Below are positions 36,635-43,015 of a DNA stretch of 43,015 bases, in pieces (position 1 is the first letter of the stretch; each line of letters starts with the position of its first letter). The stretch covers positions 1 to 43,015 of the forward strand of contig JAJYKK010000020.1 of the NCBI GenBank assembly GCA_021788645.1. The letters are read 5' to 3'. A program made the position numbers and the translations under genes. The DNA comes from Pseudomonadota bacterium. Its GTDB lineage: Bacteria > Pseudomonadota > Gammaproteobacteria > Burkholderiales > JAKAFK01. The notes beneath the pieces were generated by a model that worked only from the letters and a program-made list of their open reading frames with translations, searched no databases and was not told where the DNA came from.

Positions 36635-38040
36635 CAAATCGCGTACTCGGCTTCGCGCACGGGCACCTCGACCTTCCAGCCCAGATCCGCCCGCACCTTG
36701 TCGGCGAAGCTCATGGCCGCACCTTCCTCGCCGTGGATCACAAAGGTCTGTTTCGGAGGGGCCGCAAACTGCTTGAGCCACCCGATCAGCGCCGCCTGGT
36801 CCGCATGCGCGGACAGTCCGCCGACCGTATAGAGGTCGGCGCGCACGGGGATTTCCTCGCGGAAGATGCGCACGACCTTGGCGCCTTCCACGATGCGTCT
36901 GCCCAGCGTCCCCACCGCCTGAAAGCCGGTGAACAGAACGGAGCATTCCGGCCGCCCGAGATTGTAGCGCAGGTGATGCTTGATGCGCCCGGCATCGCAC
37001 ATCCCGCTCGCGGAAATGATGACCGCCCCGCCGCGAATGTCGTTCAAGGCAATGGATTCTTCCACTTCCTGCACGAAGTGGATGCGCGGTCGCCCGCGCG
37101 TCGCCTGGCCCCATTCCACCAACTGCCGCCCCTCGCGGTCGAGGAGCTCGAAGTGCCGCAGGACGATCTCGGTGGCGGCCACCGCCATCGGCGAATCGAC
37201 GTAGATCGGAAAATCGTCCTTGATCTTGCCCTGATGGATAAGGGCGGTCAGCAGGTACAGGATATCCTGCGTACGCCCCACGGCGAAGGAAGGAATGATA
37301 AGATTGCCGCCCTTGCGGTGCAGGGTATCGTTGACCGCCAGCGCGAGCTCGTCCAGCGTCTCGCCCATGCCCTTGTGGAGACGGTTGCCGTATGTCGATT
37401 CGACGAGCAGGACGTCGGCCGCATCGATGGGCGTGGGATCCTTGACGATCGGATGGCCCGGCTGCCCCAAGTCCCCGGAGAACACGAGCTTGGTGGTGCG
37501 GCCGCCTTCGGTCACCCACAGCTCGATGATGGCGGAACCGAGGATATGCCCGGCATCCTGGAAGCGCGCGCGGATCGACGGCTGGGGACGCACGTCTTCG
37601 CCGTAATCGACGGTCTTCAGGCGCCGCAGGCTCGCCTGCGCCTGCGCGACGGTATAAAGCGGCGCGGTCTCGTAGCGCAGCCGGCGGCGGAAGCGGCGCC
37701 GCTCGAGGTTCATGTGCTCCGCCTCCTTCTCCTGGATATGCGCGCTGTCCGGCAGCATGACGCCCAACAGCTCGGCCGTGGCATGCGTCGTGTAGATCGG
37801 ACCGTCGAAACCTTGCGCCACAAGGCGCGGCAGCAGGCCGGAATGGTCGATGTGGGCATGGGTGAGCAGCACGAACTCGATGTCGCGCGGATCGAAGTCG
37901 AAGGCCTCCTGGTTTTTCTGCGTGGCATCGCGCCCCCCTTGGAACATGCCGCAATCGACCAGGAACCGAGTGCCTTCCGTGTGCACGAGATAACACGAGC
38001 CCGTCACCTCGCGCGCCGCCCCCATGAACTTGAGCTTCAT
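36634..38040 (-). CDS. MBL-fold/beta-CASP RNA-processing exonuclease
   Basis: The 468-residue protein has the metallo-beta-lactamase zinc motif LTHAHIDHSGLLP, further ligands in GHILGSA and FSGDLG, and the beta-CASP region with FAVGRTQD, SASGMCDAGR and the terminal VGGLSAHADQ and VIHGEEGA. Such proteins are RNases related to the CPSF73 family; bacterial members of this short type are also linked to RNA decay, with the exact substrate unknown. Start: the ATG at 38040 has GGAGG 6 nt upstream; another ATG two codons earlier abuts the GGAGG and is less likely. A 103-bp gap separates it from bioA on the same strand. Confidence 0.9.
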   Translation of the reverse strand: MKLKFMGAAREVTGSCYLVHTEGTRFLVDCGMFQGGRDATQKNQEAFDFDPRDIEFVLLTHAHIDHSGLLPRLVAQGFDGPIYTTHATAELLGVMLPDSAHIQEKEAEHMNLERRRFRRRLRYETAPLYTVAQAQASLRRLKTVDYGEDVRPQPSIRARFQDAGHILGSAIIELWVTEGGRTTKLVFSGDLGQPGHPIVKDPTPIDAADVLLVESTYGNRLHKGMGETLDELALAVNDTLHRKGGNLIIPSFAVGRTQDILYLLTALIHQGKIKDDFPIYVDSPMAVAATEIVLRHFELLDREGRQLVEWGQATRGRPRIHFVQEVEESIALNDIRGGAVIISASGMCDAGRIKHHLRYNLGRPECSVLFTGFQAVGTLGRRIVEGAKVVRIFREEIPVRADLYTVGGLSAHADQAALIGWLKQFAAPPKQTFVIHGEEGAAMSFADKVRADLGWKVEVPVREAEYAI

Positions 38041-38085
38041 CGCCATCCTCCCTTCCGCAAACGGCCCACCGGCGGCCGCACCGAT

Positions 38086-38115
38086 ACAAATTCTGCGGGG
38101 CGCCGCAGGATTTGT
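38086..38115 (-). terminator. Strong hairpin between bioA and the RNase gene
   Basis: ACAAATTCTGCGG (38086-38098) pairs with CCGCAGGATTTGT (38103-38115) over 13 bp (one T-G pair) around a 4-base loop. AT-rich outer ends and a GC-rich inner part make it look like a bidirectional terminator or an attenuator. No long T-run follows. It lies 28 bp after the bioA stop. Confidence 0.45.
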
Positions 38116-38142
38116 CGAGCGCGATCATGCGTGCGGCCTGCC

Positions 38143-39453
38143 TCAGAGCGCCTGCAGCACCCCCAAGAGGCCTTCGGCCAGGAAGTCCATCTCCGGCTCG
38201 CAGATCACGTAGGGCGGCATCAGATAGATCGTCTCTCCGATCGGACGCAACAGCACATGCCGACGCAGCCCCTCCTCGTGAACGCGCTGGGGCGCGGCGC
38301 CCCGCGGATCGGCGAGCTCGAACGCCCAGATCATGCCCAGATGGCGCAGGTTCCTGACGCGGGGGTCCGCTTCCAGCGGGGCGAGGCGCGCGCTCAGGTA
38401 ATCCGCCTTTTGCCGGTTCGCGTCGAGCACGCCATCCTGTTCGAAGATGTCGAGGCTCGCCAGGGCGGCGCGGCAGGCAAGCGCGTTGCCGGTATAGGAG
38501 TGCGAGTGCAGGAACCCGCGGCTCGCCTCGTCGTGATAGAAGGCGGCGAAGACGGGATCGGTGGTCATCACCACGGCGAGGGGGAGATAGCCGCCGGTGA
38601 TCCCCTTGGAGAGGCACAGGAAGTCCGGGCGGATGCCCGCCTGCTCGCAGGCGAAGAAGCTTCCTGTCCGCCCGAATCCCACCGCGATCTCGTCGGCGAT
38701 CAGATGAACGTCGAACCGGTCGCAGATTTCCCTCGCGCGCGCCAGGTAGTGGGCATCGTACATGCCCATGCCGCCGGCGCACTGCACCAGCGGCTCCACG
38801 ATGAACGCCGCGACGCGCTCATGATGCGCGGCCAGATAGTCCTCCAGGGCCTGGGCCGCGCGTTCGGCCACCGCACGCGCACTCTCTCCCGGCGCACCGT
38901 TGCGCGCATCCGGGCTCGGCACCTGGGCCGCCTCGCGCAAGAGCGGCGCATAGGTGTCCTTGAACAGCGCCACGTCCGTGACGGACAGCGCCCCCAACGT
39001 TTCGCCGTGGTAACTGTTCGCGAGGCTGAGAAACGACGTCTTCGCAGGCTTGCCCCGGTTGCGCCAGAAGTGGAAACTCATCTTGAGCGCAATCTCGGTG
39101 GCGGAAGCGCCATCGGACCCGTAAAAGCAGTGGCCCAACCCTCGCGGCGCAAGTGCGGCCAGCCGCTCCGACAGCCGCACCACCGGCTCGTGCGTGAAGC
39201 CAGCGAGCATGACGTGCTCCAGGCGCTCCAACTGGTCGCGCAAGGCCTCGTTGATGCGCGCGTTGCAATGGCCGAAGAGGTTGACCCACCAGGAACTGAT
39301 GGCATCCAGATAGCGATTGCCCTCGAAGTCGTAGAGCCACACCCCGGCGCCGTGGGAGATCGGCACGGGGGGAAATTGCTCGTGCTGCTTCATTTGGGTG
39401 CATGGATGCCAGACCGCCCCGAGGGTACGATGCAGCCATTCCGAATTGCCCAT
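38143..39453 (-). CDS. bioA: Adenosylmethionine-8-amino-7-oxononanoate aminotransferase
   Basis: The 436-residue PLP enzyme makes 7,8-diaminopelargonate in biotin synthesis, using S-adenosylmethionine as amino donor. Diagnostic segments are WHPCTQMKQHEQFPPVPI, DAISSWWVNLFGHCN, FYGSDGASATEIALKM, ANSYHGETLGALSVTD, LIADEIAVGFGRTG and the PLP lysine in CLSKGITGGYLPL. Other bio genes are not adjacent. Its ATG (39453) has an AGGA sequence 13 nt upstream. Confidence 0.94.
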   Translation of the reverse strand: MGNSEWLHRTLGAVWHPCTQMKQHEQFPPVPISHGAGVWLYDFEGNRYLDAISSWWVNLFGHCNARINEALRDQLERLEHVMLAGFTHEPVVRLSERLAALAPRGLGHCFYGSDGASATEIALKMSFHFWRNRGKPAKTSFLSLANSYHGETLGALSVTDVALFKDTYAPLLREAAQVPSPDARNGAPGESARAVAERAAQALEDYLAAHHERVAAFIVEPLVQCAGGMGMYDAHYLARAREICDRFDVHLIADEIAVGFGRTGSFFACEQAGIRPDFLCLSKGITGGYLPLAVVMTTDPVFAAFYHDEASRGFLHSHSYTGNALACRAALASLDIFEQDGVLDANRQKADYLSARLAPLEADPRVRNLRHLGMIWAFELADPRGAAPQRVHEEGLRRHVLLRPIGETIYLMPPYVICEPEMDFLAEGLLGVLQAL

Positions 39454-39609
39454 GCGTGGCTGTTCCTAAAAAGTTGCGCATATCTGCGCATCGGATTTAT
39501 CCGCAGTCGGTTGACGCACTTTCGTGCCCAACTCGACCCTCTTGACGCTCAGTTGCGCCGGAGAACGAGCAAGCCTGCTTGAATGCCCTTTTGGGGACAG
39601 GGAACCGCC

Positions 39610-39773
39610 ATGGAATCTCCGGCACCACGACCGGGCGCCTTCCGCTGGTGCGACCGCCTAACGACAGGCCTCGAGGCAACAAAAACCTTCTATCGGCAGC
39701 TCTTCGGCTGGCCGGATATGCCCGACCGCCGCTACCCGCGCATCCAGGCGGGCGGCGTGCCCGCCAAGCAACA
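39610..39773 (+). pseudogene. Truncated VOC (glyoxalase/bleomycin-resistance) domain gene
   Basis: An ATG at 39610 opens PRPGAFRWCDRLTTGLEATK then TFYRQLFGWPDMPDRRYP and QAGGVP, which closely follows the first half-module of VOC-family proteins (GTFVW.EL.T.D...A..FY..LFGW). Similarity stops near residue 52, where the reading enters the antisense of the rhlE 3' end (39774). Only the first beta-alpha-beta unit remains, without a complete metal site. I read it as a gene remnant, cut during a rearrangement that brought rhlE next to bioA. A GGGGACAGGG sequence upstream resembles its old ribosome site. Confidence 0.55.
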
Positions 39774-41078
39774 TCACTCAGGCAGCGTCGCGCGTGCGCG
39801 GCCCGTGCTTTGGTCGCTGCGCCACGAACGGCGCGCCCCGCCGCTTCGCTTCGGCTGCTGGGCGCGCGGCTGGGCCCCGGGGCGCACTTTCGCGTTCCGA
39901 TCGCCCGCCGGGCGCTGGGCAATCGGCCCCGCCTGGAGCGATGGATCCGGCTCGTAGCCTGGAATCACGCCTCTCGGAATCTCCGTCTTGAGCATCCGCT
40001 CGATATCGCCAAGCAATTTGTGTTCCTCGGCACAGACCAGCGAAATCGCATCGCCCTCGTTGCCGGCCCGCCCGGTACGGCCGATGCGATGCACATAGTC
40101 CTCGGGGACGTTGGGCAACTCGAAATTCACCACGTGCGGGAGCTGATCGATGTCCAGGCCGCGCGCCGCGATATCGGTCGCGACCAGTACGCGCACCGCG
40201 CCCTGCTTGAAGTCACTCAGTGCACGGGTGCGGGCTCCCTGACTCTTGTTGCCGTGAATCGCGGCGGCACCGATGCCGTCGCGCTCCAGCTGCTCGGCGA
40301 GACGGTTGGCTCCGTGCTTGGTGCGCGTGAACACCAGCACCTGCTTCCAGTTGCGGGAGCCGATCAGGAACGAGAGGAGCTCGCGCTTGCGCTCGCGGTC
40401 AACAAAATGAACGGCCTGAACCACCCGCTCGGATGCGGTATTGCGACGGGCCGCCTCGATCAGCGCAGGCGAGTTCAATAGGCCATCGGCGAGTTTCTTG
40501 ATTTCGTCCGAGAAGGTCGCCGAGAAAAGCAGGTTCTGCCGCATCTTGGGCAGAACGGCCAATATTCTTCGGATATCGCGAATGAATCCCATGTCGAGCA
40601 TGCGGTCGGCTTCGTCGAGCACCAGGACTTCGACCCGGGACAGGTCCGCGGTCTTTTGGCCCACGTGGTCGAGCAGGCGCCCCGGCGTGGCGATGAGAAT
40701 GTCCACGCCCTGCCGCAGCTTCTCGATCTGCGGCTTGATGTTGACGCCGCCGAAGATGACCGCAGAACGCAGGGGCACGTGCTTTCCGTAGGTCGCGACG
40801 CTCTCGCCCACCTGGGCGGCCAACTCGCGCGTGGGTGTCAGAATCAGGGCGCGAACGTTGCGTCGCCCGCCCTGATGGGCATCGGCCTTCAAGAGCTGCA
40901 ACAGCGGCAACGTGAACGCGGCCGTCTTGCCGGTACCGGTTTGCGCGCCGGCCATGATGTCGCGTTTTGCCAGGATCGGGGGAATCGCCTGGCGTTGTAT
41001 GGGCGTGGGATCTGCATAGCCTTGTTCAGCGACAGCACGCAGTAATTCGGCCGATAGGCCGAGCGTATCGAATGACAT
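39774..41078 (-). CDS. rhlE: DEAD-box RNA helicase RhlE
   Basis: The 434-residue ATP-dependent RNA helicase has motif Q and I ([24 protein letters not shown]), [18 protein letters not shown] ([13 protein letters not shown]), SATFS, and [10 protein letters not shown], with the RhlE-type order and a short basic C-terminal tail. RhlE proteins remodel rRNA and mRNA structure, often at low temperature. The ATG at 41078 begins [13 protein letters not shown] lies 9 nt upstream. It is divergent from cspA. Confidence 0.93.
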   Translation of the reverse strand: MSFDTLGLSAELLRAVAEQGYADPTPIQRQAIPPILAKRDIMAGAQTGTGKTAAFTLPLLQLLKADAHQGGRRNVRALILTPTRELAAQVGESVATYGKHVPLRSAVIFGGVNIKPQIEKLRQGVDILIATPGRLLDHVGQKTADLSRVEVLVLDEADRMLDMGFIRDIRRILAVLPKMRQNLLFSATFSDEIKKLADGLLNSPALIEAARRNTASERVVQAVHFVDRERKRELLSFLIGSRNWKQVLVFTRTKHGANRLAEQLERDGIGAAAIHGNKSQGARTRALSDFKQGAVRVLVATDIAARGLDIDQLPHVVNFELPNVPEDYVHRIGRTGRAGNEGDAISLVCAEEHKLLGDIERMLKTEIPRGVIPGYEPDPSLQAGPIAQRPAGDRNAKVRPGAQPRAQQPKRSGGARRSWRSDQSTGRARATLPE

Positions 41079-41471
41079 ATGGAATGGCTCCGAAACCGGC
41101 CTGTCCAAGGCTCGCGCCTTGGGTCGGTATAGGCGGGGTATATTGTTGAATTCGAGGCTAGCCGGTGGCGGATGACCGCGAAGAGGTTAGGCGGCATACC
41201 GAAATGCGCCAGAACGATGCGCAAGGATACCAGATTGCCCGCCCGAAAGCTGCAACCGTCTGCTCGGTACGCCTTGTCTGCCGCAGAGGGCGCCGCCCGA
41301 TGCCGTTTGGAAATAGTGCTGGCGTTCCCTCCACGAGTAGCATATAGTGACGCCTGCGGCGGATTTCAAGTGGCAGCTTCAGCGGTTCCCTCCGGTTACC
41401 CCCCGACTCGGCTCTCCAGGACCTTTACGCACGACGCGATTCCGTCCTTAATTTTCAAAGGCACACCATTC
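41079..41471. other. Divergent regulatory region between rhlE and cspA
   Basis: These 393 bp carry no recognisable gene. On the plus strand TATAGT (41343-41348) is a good -10 box candidate with only a weak -35 (TGGCGT, 17 bp upstream), which would give cspA a leader of about 115 nt. Long structured leaders are usual for cold-shock genes and control translation at low temperature. AT-rich sequence near 41135-41155 may hold the rhlE promoter. Confidence 0.4.
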
Positions 41472-41675
41472 ATGGCTACAGGCGCGGTAAAGTGGTTCAA
41501 CGACTCCAAGGGCTTCGGCTTCATCACGCAGGACAATGGCGGTGCCGATGTGTTTGTTCACTTTAGCGCCATTCAAGGGGCTGGCTTCAAGACCCTGACG
41601 GAAGGCCAATCCGTCGCATTCGACGTGGAAAGCGGGCCCAAGGGCCTGCAGGCAGCCAACGTCGTTCCCGCATAG
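41472..41675 (+). CDS. cspA: Cold shock protein CspA family
   Basis: The 67-residue single cold-shock domain begins [20 protein letters not shown], with RNP1 (KGFGFI) and RNP2 (DVFVHFSAI). Such proteins bind single-stranded RNA and DNA and melt mRNA structure. The frame is open upstream, but the ATG at 41472 is the family start. It is followed by an intrinsic terminator, so it is probably transcribed alone. Confidence 0.95.
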   Translation: MATGAVKWFNDSKGFGFITQDNGGADVFVHFSAIQGAGFKTLTEGQSVAFDVESGPKGLQAANVVPA

Positions 41676-41751
41676 TCCCACACGCGCCTCAACGCCTCCT
41701 GTGTCCAGCGTCATCGGCATGCGGCCTGCACTGGGCTCCCGAAGCGCAGGG

Positions 41752-41773
41752 AGACCCGGCATGGGGTCTTTTC
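41752..41773 (+). terminator. Intrinsic terminator after cspA
   Basis: AGACCC (41752-41757) pairs with GGGTCT (41764-41769) around a 6-base loop and is followed by TTTTC. It sits 77 bp after the cspA stop and before the RRM gene, which would then need its own promoter. Confidence 0.55.
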
Positions 41774-41858
41774 GTGCCGCTCCTCCCCCGATCGACCGTT
41801 ACCGCAACCTTCCGCAACAGCCGTCCGGGGCTGCTCATTCACCACCGGGGACCGAATC

Positions 41859-42125
41859 ATGAAAACCCTCTTCGTCAGCAACATTCCCCCGCTCGCCACG
41901 GAGACCGATATCAAGGCACTCTTCTCCGCCTACGGCACGGTCCGCAAGCTGGAAATGCCCCGCGATATTTTTTCGGGCAGATGCAAAGGCTTCGCCCTCA
42001 TCGACATGGAAGGGCATGAGGCCCGTGCCGCCGCCGCGGGCCTGGATGGCAAGTCGTTCATGGATACCCAGTTGAGAGTCCGCGACGAGAAGCCGACCCA
42101 AAAAGGCAAGGCACGCCGCAGATAG
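41859..42125 (+). CDS. Small RRM-domain RNA-binding protein
   Basis: The 88-residue protein is a single RNA-recognition motif: RNP2 LFVSNI (residues 4-9), ETDIKALFSAYGTVRKLEM, RNP1-like CKGFALIDM (about 43-51) and a Lys/Arg-rich tail. The canonical aromatic residues of RNP1 are partly kept (Phe in KGFALI). Bacterial single-RRM proteins (Rbp type) bind RNA and are often cold-induced in cyanobacteria and proteobacteria. Its place beside cspA and rhlE suggests a role in RNA remodelling at low temperature, which is inference. A GGGGACC sequence precedes the ATG. Confidence 0.88.
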   Translation: MKTLFVSNIPPLATETDIKALFSAYGTVRKLEMPRDIFSGRCKGFALIDMEGHEARAAAAGLDGKSFMDTQLRVRDEKPTQKGKARRR

Positions 42126-42316
42126 CCCGCCGCGGACCGCGCAGGAGGACACCGGCGCGCCGCAACGACCCTGACGCCTGCGCCACTTTCCGACCTCAAA
42201 GCGCCGGACCCACGAGATACGCATCCGTCGATCGGGCGGAGGGGATACCGGGCAGGGCCGGCGGGCATGAGCAACCCCGTCGCGCGCAGTGGGAAACATG
42301 ACAGGGCGGCCACAAC

Positions 42317-42460
42317 TGAACCTCCCCATGGCTAAAGCCAGGGAGTTCTAAAGGCATGCATGCGAGGGGCATCCGGGCTCTCGGGGTTTATCCCTGCAGC
42401 ATCCCGGTGGAGGCCTCGCACAAACCTTTTCTTACGCGCGATCGACTCTGACGGCATAGC
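42317..42460 (-). ncRNA. OmegaRNA-like 3' end / right end of IS605-type element
   Basis: On the minus strand CTCCCTGGC, TTTA, GCCATGGGGAG (42345-42322) forms a terminal hairpin followed by GTTCA (to 42317). The pattern of a CCC..GGCTTTAGCC..GGGGAGG hairpin just after a tnpB gene is typical of IS605/IS1341 right ends and of the TnpB guide (omega) RNA scaffold. The tnpB stop codon lies in its loop. The 5' boundary given is nominal. Given the decayed tnpB, it is probably a relic. Confidence 0.4.
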
Positions 42461-43015
42461 CACCGTGGGGTTGCCCTTGGGCAATCCGCTTGCCGATTGG
42501 TGATGCCGGCACACTCCCGCGCGTTCCAGTAGCGGTTCCGCAACCGCCCAGCCCTCTTCGAGCCGGGACGAACTGTGCCCGTCTGCCGTGGCGTGCTTCG
42601 CCAGGAAGGCGCTATGGCAATCCCGCTGCACGATGACGTCGTCCCCACCGAGGCGGTGCCAACGCTGCGACAGCGGTTTCTTGGCGTAGGTACCAGACAC
42701 ATGGTCGTACGGGCTCATACGCAGGCGTCGGGTGTTCAATTCCACGCGCTTCCCGCCGGCGCTCTCAGCCTTGCGGGACAGCCGTTCGATGAACACCCCC
42801 GGCGCACGAACCTTGACGCTCCGGCCGTAATTGCGCTGGAACGCCTTGTAGGACAGGGTTTCGGTCTGGATCAGATTGCCCAGCCCGAGGATCTTGTTGG
42901 CCACCGTGCCGTGTTCCTTCTTGCGGGTGGCCCTACGGCTGCGATCCAGCGCGCGTTGAAGTCGACGCTGATGGTTCCACGGCTGCACGACGCCGGATGC
43001 GAACTGCTCCAGCCC
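42332..43015 (-). pseudogene. Decayed TnpB (IS605/IS1341-type RNA-guided nuclease) C-terminal part
   Basis: The frame is open to the window edge. It shows family segments QRRLQRALDRSRRAT, ANKILGLGNLIQTETLSYKA (RuvC II Glu), VKVRAPGVFIERLSRKAESA, AKKPLSQRWH and VQRDCHSAFLA (RuvC III Asp). Two defects are visible. The roughly 60 residues that normally separate RRAT from the HG..ANKIL segment are missing, and the zinc-ribbon cysteine pairs are gone (SPYDHVSGTY and HRLGGDDV in place of Cys-containing turns). It is therefore probably inactive. The N-terminus with the RuvC I Asp is outside the window. A GTG at 42986-42988 is not a credible start. Confidence 0.7.

Noticed and set aside
39511-39560. 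Two TTGACGC copies as a promoter pair upstream of the VOC remnant
   Set aside because: No -10 box at a workable distance from either copy.
36733-39582. A 949-codon plus-strand frame opposite the beta-CASP RNase and bioA
   Set aside because: It spans two real genes and their spacer, and its translation resembles nothing known.

Overview
This is chromosomal DNA of a high-GC Gram-negative proteobacterium. Evidence for that is the set of ubiquinone genes (ubiA-ubiD), type IV pilus minor pilins with PilY1, a bifunctional SpoT next to rpoZ and gmk, and a DacB-type peptidase. The order yicC / Ser-Thr kinase / PP2C / rph / rdgB / hemW and the order thiS-thiG-trmB are familiar from Betaproteobacteria and some Gammaproteobacteria. 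I cannot fix genus or species. Both edges of the window are mobile-element debris: an IS21-like terminus at the left, and a decayed TnpB gene with an omegaRNA-like right end at the right.

Left part (1-15.1 kb). The IS-like end truncates a REC-PAS-GGDEF-EAL regulator, which follows an HDOD-GAF-histidine kinase; the two look like a c-di-GMP two-component pair. After a gene-poor stretch come tRNA-Gly(CCC), thiS-thiG-trmB and, on the other strand, a compact tetR / carboxymuconolactone-decarboxylase-like / nitroreductase operon. The tetR promoter is near consensus, has a perfect palindrome in its spacer, and appears to give a leaderless mRNA. Next, on the minus strand, is a long run: Ser/Thr kinase, PP2C phosphatase, rph, rdgB, pncB, hemW.

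Middle (15.1-32.6 kb). The plus strand carries yicC, gmk, rpoZ, spoT, ridA and recG. A tight minor-pilin cluster (pilE-fimT-pilV-pilW-pilX-small secreted protein-pilY1) follows, then ubiA-ubiD.

Right part (32.7-43 kb). The minus strand has a DacB-like peptidase, a WbpP/WbpO-type pair making UDP-GalNAc(A)-type sugars, a metallo-beta-lactamase/beta-CASP RNase and bioA. A truncated VOC (glyoxalase-like) remnant abuts rhlE. The divergent genes cspA and a small RRM protein make a cold-shock/RNA-remodelling neighbourhood with rhlE.

Most genes are recognisable housekeeping families. The less expected items are the tetR promoter architecture, the small secreted protein in the pilus operon whose N-terminus resembles that of PilY1, the degenerate calcium loop of PilY1, the non-RD kinase, and the three broken genes (EAL, VOC, TnpB). 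No CRISPR array, phage module or obvious defence island was seen.
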